Source: Conidiobolus incongruus B7586 (lineage: Eukaryota; Entomophthoromycota; Entomophthoromycetes; Entomophthorales; Conidiobolaceae). From it: a stretch of 19,812 bases of DNA. The notes beneath the pieces were generated by a model. It did not search any database and was not told the DNA's origin. It saw nothing but the letters and a program-made list of their open reading frames with translations. A program made the position numbers and the translations under genes. Shown piece by piece: positions 1 through 10,729 of this stretch (position 1 is the first letter of the stretch; each line of letters starts with the position of its first letter). The stretch covers positions 1 through 19,812 of the forward strand of contig JNEM01012236.1 of NCBI GenBank assembly GCA_000697335.1, in the 5' to 3' direction.

Positions 1-1660
1 TCTTTTGATAATAATTATTTAGTTTAAATATTATTAAATTTAATCATAAATTTTAAAAAATTTTAATAAAAAAATAATTGAAATTAAATATATATATAAT
101 TTGAAAATATTTATTTTTTTATATATTTTATATATAAAAAATCATTTAAAATATATAATATCTTTGAAAGATCAGAAATTAAAAAATAGCAGATTTTTTA
201 ATTTTTATAATAATAATAATATATAATTAAAGTAAATTAAAGTTGAATAATTGATGAATTAATTAATATAACACTATTATAAAATTATTATTTTAGTTTT
301 ATAAGAAATACTAACTTAATATTTTATATCTTCTACTTTTATTTTTATATTTAAAACATTTAATTAAAATTAATAAAATAATAATTTGAATAAATTTGAT
401 ATTACTTTATAATTTAAATAATGGGAATTTTTTGCAATTAAAAAAATAAACATTTTAATATATAAAAAGTAAAAATAAATATATATTATAAAATTATTAA
501 TTTTTTTTATTTCTAATAACTTTTTATTATATTTTTAACAAAGATTTAACACTTAAAAAATAATTCTTTTTATTAAAAACTAAAATTTGATATTTTACAA
601 ACTAATTAAATTTTCTTGCAGAAATTTTTTTTCTTTTAAGTTAGTTTTTTAATTACTTAAAATAATTATAATTACATAGGTTATAATCTAAAGAATATAC
701 TAGATATAGTAGTTTTTTCTAGTTATTTTTAATTAAAAAGTTTTTTACAACTTTAAATTTATATATTTTATAATTATCATGTAAAATAATAAATTTTCTT
801 AAATTATATTAAAAATACTAATCAAAAATAATTTTATTTAAAAAAAAATATAAAGTTTATTATTAATTAATTTTTTTTAATAACTAAATAAGAATAACAT
901 ATACTATTATAGTTTATTATAATAATTAATATTTACTTATTAATAAAGTGTTTATTTAAAGGAATTTATAAAAAAAGTTGATTTAACTTAATCTAACAAT
1001 TTAATTTATGTTTTAGTAAAAGATTATACAAAAAAATTTAAGATTCATTAATTATAATAATTTACTATAAAAGTTTAGGTTTTTAATTATACCTTAATAA
1101 GTTTTGTTTAACAATAGCTACTCTAATTTTTTATTAAGCTTTAGTTAAATTATAAGGTATTTATTTTATATTTTTATTAATTAATTTTAATTTAAACTTT
1201 AATATATAAAATACTTATGTAACTAATATTAAAATATTTTAATAATCTTTTAACTAAAATTAATAGGTATTTTTTAATATATTTTTTTATTTTATTAATA
1301 ATTAAAAGAGTAATAGTTAAAATTAGTCTTTTAAATTTTAATAGGTTTTAAGTAATTTTTTCTTAGCTTTAAAGTAATTTACCTAGTAATAAATTATTAA
1401 TTTAAATAATACTTTATTATTAAAAGCTGCTTATAAATTTTAAATAATTTTAAAAGATTTATAGTTATATTTTACTAATACTAAAATAAAAGATTTTTGA
1501 TAGTTACTATTTAGTTTAAATATAATTAAATTAAATAACTAATTTTAAAAAATTATTTATTTTCTTATTTGTTTTGTATATATTTTTTTATTTGAAACTA
1601 ATAATATGTTTGAAAAATCAGAAATTAAAAAATTCCCCATTTTTTCAATTCTATTGTAAT
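1..1660. repeat. Dispersed AT-rich repeat, copy 1, with similar ends
   Basis: This block is extremely AT-rich and shows no gene. The stretch from about 3 to 215 resembles about 1495 to 1657. Both carry the string TATTTAGTTTAAATAT near their left side and TCAGAAATTAAAAAAT near their right side, in the same orientation. This could be a pair of decayed LTRs, so the block may be the fossil of a small LTR-type element; no protein part is recognisable. Positions from about 411 to 1040 align by eye, base after base, with about 15005 to 15600. Shared strings include TTAACACTTAAAAAA, ACTAATTAAATT and TTGCAGAAAT. The right end (1600-1650) matches 15650-15705, so this is a dispersed repeat and not low-complexity sequence. 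The element is heavily decayed. Its left edge may lie outside the window. Confidence 0.6.
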
Positions 1661-2008
1661 ATTTAAATTAATTTCATTTTTATTTATCTAATTATTAAAA
1701 TAATTACATTATAATAAAATTTAAAAATATTACTCTAAATTACTTATAATTATTTATAAAATAATAATTAAATTATAATTGGTTTTAAAATTTTTTTTTC
1801 AATGATTAAATTCATGTTGTTTTTGAATTATTATTATGATTTTAGAACATATATTCAAAAATATTAATATATTTCAAAATTTTAATCTAATAGGTAAATG
1901 ATCCAAAGGATGAATTTAAAAAATATCAAATAATTTAATTATATTTGATTATTTAAGACAATATCATAATGATAATTTTTATATAATTCGAGGCAAACAA
2001 AATTTTGA

Positions 2009-2149
2009 TCAATTAAGGTCTATATCATATATCAATATTGTCTTGTCATCCTCCATGATTTGAAAATAAATAATCTGATTCATTTCAGCTGTGAAATTGT
2101 AGATTTGAGATCATTTAATAATATTGAATATTGCCACCTTTTTAACATT
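2009..2149 (-). pseudogene. Short coding-like fragment, unrecognised
   Basis: About 46 codons read on the minus strand with only one internal TGA, in sequence where stops should come about every ten codons. The translation is rich in I, F and Y and contains IYNFTAEMNQIIYFQIMED. It starts just downstream of the decayed kelch gene on the same strand and may be a further relic of that gene or of its neighbour. No family is recognised. Confidence 0.2.
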
Positions 2150-2162
2150 TTGGAAGAACAAA

Positions 2163-3460
2163 TTAGATTAGATTTGAGTGTTTTCGCTCAGATACCTCGG
2201 TCATAGTTGTTGATTCATCATAAATAGCATGTTTTGGTTAACTTGTATTGTTATTTGGCAACTTTTGATAGTTACAACTGGATTGACTTAATGGAGAGAT
2301 CTTAAATTGGTTGAAATTGAGTGATATTGTATCCGAATTGACTCGTATTGGGTTATTACTAGTTGTTTTATCATTGGATATTTTATTGAAATTGTTTAAT
2401 GTATTACTGCGGAAACTTTTTCTTAGAAATTAACAGATGAATATTAATGAAATTATAAAAATTCCAAATAATGATTGTACTAATGAATTATGAAAGTGAT
2501 GATCGCACTCTTTGAAGTGAAATTTAGATAGAGCTATTTGAACATGTATTATCTAAGTAATAATGTCAAGTTGAGTAATTTTAGAAACTATTGATGAGGT
2601 AATTATTGCATAAATAATCGTAAGTTAATCATCAATAGATGTTGCACCATTTTAAGCCCAAGTAATAGCAGTGGGTTGATTATTCTCAAGTTGAAGGATG
2701 ATTTTTGCACATGTGTAATTATCAAGATTAATGTAAGCTTGGGTTTATGTATGTTGAGCTTCTTTTCTTCTTGATTGTTTGTCACTCTGGCAGCTGATAT
2801 TTGATCTTTTACTAACATTGACATATAGCATACCCTTATTTGAGTTATACAGTTAATGAGACTATGATTTATCCATAACTATTGTTCCACATCAAATCTA
2901 TATATCGCACTGTAACGATGCTAAGATTAAATTCTTTGACTATTAGTAATTCCATCTTCCAACACAATCAAGTAATGATTTTTGATATTAGTCATTGTAC
3001 GATATGTAATATGTGAAATTGAAGTTGAAGCTTATTTCAATCAAATCTCTCCATAACAGATAGTAATGTCGTATTTAAAAAAATATTGAATTGGCTTGCT
3101 TGTGATCTTACCTAACGAGTTTCCTGCAAATAACCACAAATCTCCAGTTCTAATCTACTTCATCTAGATTTCTATTCTCGATTCAGGGCCATATGCATTA
3201 GTGAACGAAGTATTTGATATTTCTTTGTATAATATGTTGAATAAAAATAACCACCATTGCTATTAATTTTTCTAGGACTGTATTATCATATTATTTCCAT
3301 CAAATAAACCTGACTAAATCAAAACCACCATAATTTATAGCTTGAAATTTAAAATACTTCCATTATCACTGCCAACTGGCAGTCTAGATATAAAAGTGTA
3401 ATTCTTGAATTCATACTACCACCAAAATCTGTTGATAATATATAATCTACCTTTAAATCT
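2163..3460 (-). pseudogene. Decayed kelch-repeat protein with C-terminal membrane helix (kelch copy A)
   Basis: Read on the minus strand, this region gives a consistent protein in pieces. First comes an N-terminal part with YEFKNYTFISRLPVGSDN. Next is a kelch-type blade at 3118-3190 with GPESRIEI, then GDLWLFAGNS and YFFKYD. A second blade has HYLIVLEDG and YRFDVE, and a third at about 2740-2820 has LVKDQ and RVTNNQEE. Around 2433-2486 there is one hydrophobic helix (SLFGIFIISLIFIC) followed by basic FLRKSF and a polar Ser/Asn-rich tail. This is the layout of fungal type I membrane proteins with an extracellular kelch propeller; the ligand is unknown. The gene is broken by at least two frame changes and many in-frame stops. 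From 2750 down to 2163 every premature stop is TAA or TAG, where CAA or CAG would fit. The blade at 3118-3190 matches the intact ORF at 5744-6403, and LVKDQ...RVTNNQE matches 8834-9343. Exon structure is not resolved. Confidence 0.6.
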
Positions 3461-5060
3461 CATCAAAAAAATTTTATTTTACTCCATTATAGACCAAAAC
3501 ATTCTTTTTGTAAAATTCAATATTTTGAAAACCATATAAAACCAAATATTTTTAATTAAGATATATTAAATTGTATTACACTAATAATTTAAATGTATTT
3601 TTTTTGAGTTTATTTTTATTCAATAAATTGAAGAATAAAATATTATAAAAAAATATAAAGAAATTAATTGGAGAAGTATGAATTAAGTAAAAAATGATAG
3701 CATTAACTTTCAATTTCATTACTATTAATGTTATCTTAATATTTCATGATATGATATATCCTTAAACTTTCTAGTTCTATTAGATTTTCATTGATTAATA
3801 CTATAACCATCTTTTATTTAATTTTTTATATTTATTATACTTTATCAATAAATATTTTTATGATAAATTATTTTTACAAAGTTATAGATTTTTCATTATA
3901 TTTAATATTAATTTAATAATATCAAATGTGAATCAATACTTTATATATTTATTCTGATATATCAATTAATAAATGAAGACTATGGTTTTATATAATTCAC
4001 TCTTTAATTAAAGTTTTAATTTTAAATCAAAATAAATCATGTTATTATTTTAATATGATAAATTATAAAAATCCAAATTATTATATAATATATAATATAG
4101 CATAACATATGGTATAAGGTTATAGCTATATTTATATACTCTAATTTTATTTAATTTTGCAATTTAAGATAGAAGTTTAATATATATAATTATCCAAAAA
4201 ATGAGTTCATTAATTTTAAATTTTGTTTTAAGAATATTAATAAATATAAAAATAATATGGTTTTGAAAATTAATTAATTCTTGGTAATTCATTCACAAAA
4301 TTCCATACTAATGGTAATTGTTTATCACTTTTATATTAGTTTCTATAATTTTTCTTTTAAATTACACTTTTAATTATGAAAAGTGAAGTTATATTATTAT
4401 TAAATCCCTTTTTTTGAACCAAATCCTTTAACTTATCAAAATAGCTATAATTATAATGATATATATCTGGTGAATATAATGTATTTGATAATAAAGAGCA
4501 TTTATTTTTAATAAACAAATATTTTATAATTTTTAATATTTGTATAATGCTATTATTAAATAGAATAAATAATGTTTAATTGAGTCTTTGTAATATTAAT
4601 TCATAATATTAATTCTTGAAAATCAAAAATATAATTTATTATCCTGTGGTCATAATAGGTGGAATATAATACTATTAAAATTTATATCTATTAATAACAT
4701 ATTTTTATTTTACAATCAATTTCTGTATTCGAATTTATAATGATGATTTTGATTATTTAACCCAAGTGTTCTTTGTATTTATTAATAGTAGATTATATAT
4801 TGGAATCCATTCATTATTTAATTCGATGGTTTTTTAGTAAATAGGATAAACATTATAATAATATCAATTTATATTAGTTATATCTTTTTCTTATTTATTT
4901 TGTCTTTAATTAAAGTATAAGGTACCGAATATTTGAATTTTTTAATTATTTTACATCATTTTTATTAATGTAATAATAAAGTTAATATTAAAATATAGAG
5001 ATTGTGTTAGTTCTTGAGTCAAGAGATATAAGTGATTATGCTAATAATTCTTGATTTTAT
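3461..5060. other. AT-rich intergenic stretch, nothing recognised
   Basis: About 1.6 kb without a convincing coding frame, RNA gene or repeat on either strand. Base use is ordinary for the window: between 3601 and 3780 CpA and CpT occur about equally often, as do TpG and ApG. It therefore lacks the mutation footprint seen in 900-1560. Confidence 0.5.
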
Positions 5061-5294
5061 TTATATTCGTTTAGTTTCAGATTTAAGATAGCTTGAACTA
5101 GGTAAGTCTTTTTTGTTAGATCTTCCAGATTTGAGATGATTAAACCAGTTTGGTATACTATGCTTTAAAAGCCTTTGCCACTAGTTGTTACTTGGAGATT
5201 TTTTGAATAGTTGATATAAAATGTATTGTATAATATGATATTTTGATAAATTCACTTTGTTTAAATAAAGGTGAAATTTGAATTTCTGGGATTT
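5061..5294 (-). pseudogene. Coding-like relic, unrecognised
   Basis: On the minus strand 77 codons read with one internal TAG, where CAG would fit. Stretches such as LLKHSIPNWFNHLKSG and SSYLKSETKRI look like ordinary hydrophilic protein. There is no ATG at its head, and the frame is bounded by stops on both sides, so it would be an internal exon or a decayed fragment. It lies between kelch copies A and B on their strand and could be a tail from the same family, but I see no alignable motif. Local composition is less AT-rich than in the flanks. Confidence 0.22.
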
Positions 5295-5743
5295 TTACTC
5301 ATTATATTAATAACTAAAATTCTTCTACAGAGTCATATTTTATATAAAATGAATATGATAAACTATTAGATTACTTATAATTATTTAATATAATTCTAAA
5401 ATTAGAGTGAACTAATTATAATTAATAAAATAATATTTGATTTTTGTATAGGAAATTACTTTTTGAACCACTGAATAATATTCAAAGATTTAATAAACAG
5501 AAAAATTTACATATTATCATTTATTTAATATTTTAATAAATAATGCTATTGTTTGCGAGTTTGATTATAATTGAATCCAAAGAGCGGCACATTGTTAATT
5601 TATGAATTACACAGGTTACTAATTAATTTTGTCCCAATAAAAATACGCCTGAATTAAACAAAATATTATTGAGTGACCAGGTAGAATCTCAGCTCCATTA
5701 TCACCCTTGAAAATTCATATCAAATAATTCAGACTGCAAAATG

Positions 5744-6403
5744 TTATTTTGATATATTAGATTTAGAACTATATAAAGTTGGATGTGTTTGATCATGGTC
5801 ATTGCTAGGAGTTAAAATAACAGATTGGGAATTAAGCGTTTGTTTATCGGATATCCAACTAGTAGGAGATAATTCATGATGCTCCAATTGCCTCAGTTCA
5901 CTTTGAGAACTACTCGAAATGTTTGTGGTATTGTTATTATACATAAAAAAGTATTTAGTTGGATTCCTTGTGTAGTTAACATAGCTATATCCACCAAATG
6001 ACCATAAGTTTCCATTATTAGTATACTCTATTTCGATGCCTATCCTGGATCTAGGTCCATTCGTATTGAACGTGGTAAAATTAAAACCACTCTTTTTATT
6101 GAAAGTGGAAAAACAATCCTTCGAACTATTTTTCTCTCTGTGACTATACGTTATCAAAAATTTTTTATTGACTTCTCTTTGTTCAGGTATAATGAATATC
6201 ATCTCATTATATTCAGATAAATCAACCACTGGCATTTCTACAATTGAATAAGTATCTATAAAAGTTCTATTGGCAAGCTTATAAGCCATTATCACTCCCT
6301 TCTTCATTATCGAGCTACCTTCAAATCCAATCATCTTATTATTGCAATGTATCATTGACGATCGATACTTCCTCGATTTAAAATTCAATTGTTTTAAATC
6401 CAT
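5744..6403 (-). CDS. Short kelch-repeat protein with open frame (kelch copy B)
   Basis: An uninterrupted 219-codon frame, long for sequence this AT-rich. Residues about 115-155 form one kelch blade: GPRSRIGIE, a turn, then NLWSFGGYS and after a spacer YFFMYNNN. The same blade occurs in the decayed copy at 3118-3190, as does the upstream motif NRTFI (NYTFI there). Several N-x-S/T sites (N45, N92, N108, N143) fit an extracellular or secreted part. After the single blade the protein runs into a polar, Ser/Gln/Asn-rich end (160-219) and stops, with no membrane helix. Its relatives have more blades plus a helix, so this copy is probably an internal deletion or truncation that kept its frame. No signal peptide is visible at the first ATG. 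The frame is open 13 codons further upstream to a stop at 6443-6445, where AACAG could be a 3' splice site, so an upstream exon is possible. Function is unknown; whether it is expressed cannot be told. Confidence 0.6.
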   Translation of the reverse strand: MDLKQLNFKSRKYRSSMIHCNNKMIGFEGSSIMKKGVIMAYKLANRTFIDTYSIVEMPVVDLSEYNEMIFIIPEQREVNKKFLITYSHREKNSSKDCFSTFNKKSGFNFTTFNTNGPRSRIGIEIEYTNNGNLWSFGGYSYVNYTRNPTKYFFMYNNNTTNISSSSQSELRQLEHHELSPTSWISDKQTLNSQSVILTPSNDHDQTHPTLYSSKSNISK

Positions 6404-6445
6404 AAAGTCTGATATCCATTGAGTAATATAATAACAAAACTGTTA

Positions 6446-7129
6446 TATTTTTATCTTTGAGATTAATGAAAAAATTATTAATTAATAGCTTGGAATAATC
6501 ATCTCACTTAGGTGGATATATCCTTCGCTGTGTTTAAATATTTAAATAATACTACTGCAAAAATGGTTTAGAAAAATGGTTTCTTTTTCCCAGTTCTACC
6601 TTATTTCTTTTATGTCTTAGTTTTTATTAAATTCAAAAAAATTTTTTTATAAATTTATTAAAATTTGATTTTGATGAGATTGAGGATTTTATGCATTATT
6701 ATTTACCAATAATTCAAATAAGGAATATAAATATAATTTGAAAATTTGATAAAATTATGAAAAAATTTTATAAAATTTTATAATTTTATAATGTATTAAT
6801 AAAAATAATTTTAACAATCTTATTGTGAAGAACAAAGTATGAAAATACAACTATGATTGATTTATAATAAAATTTTGCACATTTCCAAACTTTTAATTAA
6901 AACATTTTGCAAATAGAATTTAAATATGTATCTGTTAGAATCCATCTGCGCAATAAATGTGAATTGAAATTTCAAAGGATTGAATTAATAATTAATTCTA
7001 GAATATTTGCAATACTTAAATCGTCTCATATTATAATTTTGATTTTGAATTTCAATTTAAATATCTGAAACTAAGTTTATAAACTACATCATTAATATAA
7101 TAAATTTAATTTTAACTTTAATTTTATAT
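6446..7129. other. AT-rich spacer upstream of kelch copy B
   Basis: No coding frame or repeat is convincing here. Splice-like signals occur upstream of kelch copy B on the minus strand (CAG acceptors near 6440 and 6557, a GTGAGA donor near 6510). The short piece between them gives a stop when joined in frame, so no upstream exon can be supported. Confidence 0.35.
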
Positions 7130-7470
7130 TGTCACAAGTCAGGTGACTCTCTACTACCCAGGTATTTTTACATCAACCCAATGTTGAAGTCATTTTTCCT
7201 CGCATACCATCTGCTCCCACTCTATCTTTTAATTGGTCGATGATGCAAGTCGCCGGAGGATTTCATCAATCACCTTCCCAACTTACTCTATATAAAACCC
7301 GGAATTAGAGCTATCCTCAACAGGGAGAGTTCGATCTGGATCCTCCCAGCTATTTGACTTACACCAATAAACCCTCTATCTCCCTAACACTTACCTGGAA
7401 TTCCTCAGATCTCTCTCTTTTATCTAAACTACTCTGGGCAAGGCTTTCCCAAGACGTGCTAATATAGTTT
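7130..7470 (+). mobile_element. Solo LTR, probably of a chromovirus (Ty3) relative
   Basis: A sharply bounded block of about 340 bases, clearly GC-richer than its flanks. It begins with TGTCACAAGTCAGGTGACTC, and the first 21 bases match the start of the chromovirus LTR at the window's right end in about 15 positions. A TATA box (TATATAAAA, 7289-7297) is followed by a GC-richer leader with a GGGAG...CTCCC inverted repeat. Bases 7125-7129 (TATAT) and 7471-7475 (TATAG) could be the two copies of a worn 5-base target duplication. No internal element sequence lies on either side, so it is a solo LTR fossil. It is old: the terminal CA is not evident and the right end is uncertain by several bases. 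Confidence 0.55.
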
Positions 7471-7475
7471 GTTTC

Positions 7476-8833
7476 TAATTATTGGGCTATTAAAGATGAT
7501 TTTTATAAAATTAACCTTTGAATATATATTTGGTATATTAATTCTATTTCAATTTACCAAGTTCAATCAATTTATATTTATATTAAAAATAATTATTCTC
7601 AGTCGGCTTATTGTTTTAGGCTTTGAAAACATTTTTGGATAAAAAAATATCAATATAAGATTGGGATAGGCTTAGAATTCTTTGAAGCGTGATTTAATAT
7701 TTTGGTGTGAATTTGGTGATTTTCAAATTATTAATAAAAATGGATATGTTTTTATGCATTGTATATACTTAACCGTTAATCATTAATTCCAAAGTTGTTT
7801 ATTTAGAAGCAAGGCCTTAAAATTAAAGTTCTAAAAAATATTTTCAAGTGCCAATTTAAAATATCATGTCATTTTGAATTCATTTCCATTAATATACAAT
7901 TCATATCGAGGATAGTATGAAATTTTATTATTTTTGAGATTTAATAATCTTGAATTTATTGAAAAGATAACATAATAGACACTTTAAATATATAGACAAA
8001 TAAAAGTTATTATTTTAAAAAAATACTATTAATTAGCCCTGTATTCTTTCATATTCATGATTGGAATAAAATAATTCTCAACCATAACAAAATTTTACAT
8101 TCAATTAAATCCAAAATAATGTGATTCAGAAAAGAAATATTTTTAATAGTTTTAGCCAAATAATAAAGTATATATTAATTTGCTATATGATATAGTGATA
8201 TACTGTATATTGAAAGCAAAAAATAGAACTACTCCAAACTAGATGATCATTGGATTCAATGCAGCAAAGTCATTATCTTTGTAGAAACAATCTTATTTAG
8301 TAAAATAAAGATATTTTTTGATCAATCTTAAAGCTTTGTAAAATTATATATATTAATCTCAATGTATTATAATTTGAGAGAAAAAAAAGAATCAAATTAA
8401 TATAAATAAATATTGAAAATTTTAAAAATTGAGATCAGGGTTATTTTATTTCAATTGATATAAAAATATTATTATTTTTCTTATGATATGATTACATTAT
8501 TTGATATTTATATAATATATAATTAATTGTACAGATTAATGGAAAATTTTATTAAAATAAAAATAGTTTTAACTAATATTGAGTATATATCTATATTTGA
8601 TTTATAGCTATCACAAGTCGATTTGGCTTTATCTTTATTTTTAGAATTGAAATTCAGTAATGTTTTTCAGTATTTAAAAAACATTTCTCGTCATAATCAG
8701 CTAAATACATAATATATGGATTTGTAAATTGATTTTGAGAGTTGTTCTAAAAATTTACTGCAATAGTATTGGTTCGATTCAATGTGAATGCATTGGTTTG
8801 AAGGAATTTGAGGAATATTATAATCAAATCCAA
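7476..8833. other. AT-rich spacer, nothing recognised
   Basis: No coding frame, RNA or repeat is convincing on either strand in most of this stretch. The part from about 8600 to 8833 is slightly richer in G and C and may hold further tail sequence of the decayed kelch gene to its right, but no motif can be named. Confidence 0.4.
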
Positions 8834-9343
8834 TCATTCACAATTGTAATATTTGGATAATTTGAGATCAAATATTCTTGTAGTAGCATTTAGTTTAGGT
8901 TGAGATTGCCTCTTGTGAATAAAATTATTTATAGAAATAGATACTATGATGATAAAAGCCTCTGCTAATGAATAAAGTAGGGTATTGGGAGTTTTTCATT
9001 CCTTTCTGCTACAGAAGCTTTAGTAGGTAATGGTTCTTTTTTAATACCAAATTTATAGTATTAAGATATAAAATGTTGGGTTTCATGTCTCTCTTTGCGA
9101 TACCAAAGAATATGATAAGCTTCTCCAGGCTTAATATTCCAGCATGGAAGATTCCATTAATGAAAGTAAGCTGATTTTTTTCAAGCAGAGGAATAATTTT
9201 CATATATATATATTAAGATTTATAGATGAGATGTAATCATAAATATTAAGTATGGAGTCCTCTTGGTTATCTGTAACTCTAAACATGATTAACTGATCTT
9301 TAACAAGTTTTGCAGTATATCCCTCTGAATTGGGAATATAAAT
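8834..9343 (-). pseudogene. Decayed kelch-repeat membrane protein, C-terminal part (kelch copy C)
   Basis: The minus strand opens with YTAKLVKDQLIMFRVTDNQED, which matches kelch copy A (LVKDQ, RVTNNQEE) in protein and DNA. In the kelch pattern this is the strand pair before the next blade. Further on, in a shifted frame, come a reading with FINGIFHAG and one with IKPGEAYHILWYRKE. At about 8870-8970 a hydrophobic run (AEAFIIIVSISI) is followed by the basic HKRQSQPK, as expected of a membrane helix and cytoplasmic tail. Several stops and frame changes break it; the N-terminal blades are missing or unrecognisable. The order blade, helix, basic tail is the same as in copy A, which makes it the third family member on this strand within 7 kb. 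Confidence 0.5.
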
Positions 9344-10729
9344 TTTTTTAAATTATGATTGGATCAAATTTATTATTAGAGTAAATTTATTTAACTAAAT
9401 ATCAGATTTGAAACAAAATTTGAGAAAAAATTGTGATCACTATATTTTATAATTGACAACATTTAAACCTCATTTTCTCTAAAATAAGTGCATGCCATGT
9501 TATATGATAATTGTAGTTAAATGGCAAAAATATTACCAATTGAATACATATTCCAATATTGGAATCGTACTTTATTTTTCAATTCTGAATTAATCAAAAT
9601 ATTATATTAACTGGAATGAAATTTTTGTATTTTGTCTCAATATTATATAACAATTACCTGACTTGATTTATTATATATTTAAAAAAGTCTCTATGTATTA
9701 GTAATATTGATTATTAGATTATTTAATATTATGTGGAAATATTTCTGGTTAAAATTACCAAAAATATGTTTTACATGGTAAAATCAATTTATATCAATAT
9801 TTGCCAATAGTGTATTCATAGATCAAATCAGGCTAAATAACTAATTCAAAATATAGATTCTGCATTTTATAAACTGGATATATTTTTATTTTTATGATAT
9901 CTAATTGAATTTGAAATTTATTTAAGTATAACACATTTTTTATAGTTTCAATTTTTTGAGATATTTTAATAATATATATATATATATATATAATGGATAT
10001 AACTAAATATATTAATCTATTAACAAAGGTGCAGGTTATCCTATAATATTAACAACTGATTTAAATTATCAAAACTTTTATATTTTATTAAATATTATTT
10101 TCATATTTATTAACCAGTTGAATAATATTATTTGATCCAATTTTAATTATTCGAAATTTTAAAACTCTCAAAAAAAGAGTTATTTGAAGATGATAAGTCA
10201 GTTAGGCACTTCTCTTAAGCTATCATAATATAGAAAATCATTAAATAATGTGATATACATATGATTAAAATATATTAATTTATTATCATTATATTACAAA
10301 ATGTAATGTATTAATCAATATAAAATCAATTTATTTTAAACATTAATAACATTAATATATATCAGAATTCAGCATGAATAATATTTAAATTTATATAAAA
10401 TGTTTAATTGGAAATTATAATTGATTTGAAAATTTTAGAAACATTTTAAAAATTATATAAAATTATCAAAATTTTGTTTTGAAAATATAAAATATTTAAA
10501 ATTTTAGCTACTTAAAAAACTAGAAATAGAATTTTAGGCTCTGAGCTAACTGAAAATATGAAAATACCATAAATCTAATAACTAGAACCCTTGAAATATC
10601 AACATAATAATAATTTGTATATATTGTAACCTATTTGGTTTAAAATCTGAATTTGCAAAATATTTTTTAATTTTTTTTGATTATGTAATGAATTGATGTT
10701 TAATTAAAATATCTTGATAGTTAGATATT
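9344..10729. other. AT-rich spacer
   Basis: About 1.4 kb with no supported gene on either strand. It contains a short TA microsatellite. Composition is typical of the intergenic DNA in this window. Confidence 0.45.
9972..9992. repeat. (AT)n microsatellite
   Basis: An uninterrupted run of about ten AT units inside intergenic DNA. Confidence 0.9.

Noticed and set aside
1-1660. Mitochondrial or plastid DNA, suggested by the extreme AT content
   Set aside because: No organelle gene, tRNA or rRNA is seen, the block is a dispersed repeat, and spliceosomal genes lie on the same molecule.
8772-8783. GGTTCGATTC, a tRNA T-arm-like string
   Set aside because: The flanking bases do not form a five-pair stem around a seven-base loop, and no A box or acceptor stem lies upstream.
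9009-9343. Multicopper-oxidase reading of YTAKLVKDQLIMFRVTDNQED and IKPGEAY
   Set aside because: The strings superficially resemble cupredoxin motifs, but no copper-binding His-x-His is present, and the link to the kelch blades at 2163-3460 and 5744-6403 explains them better.
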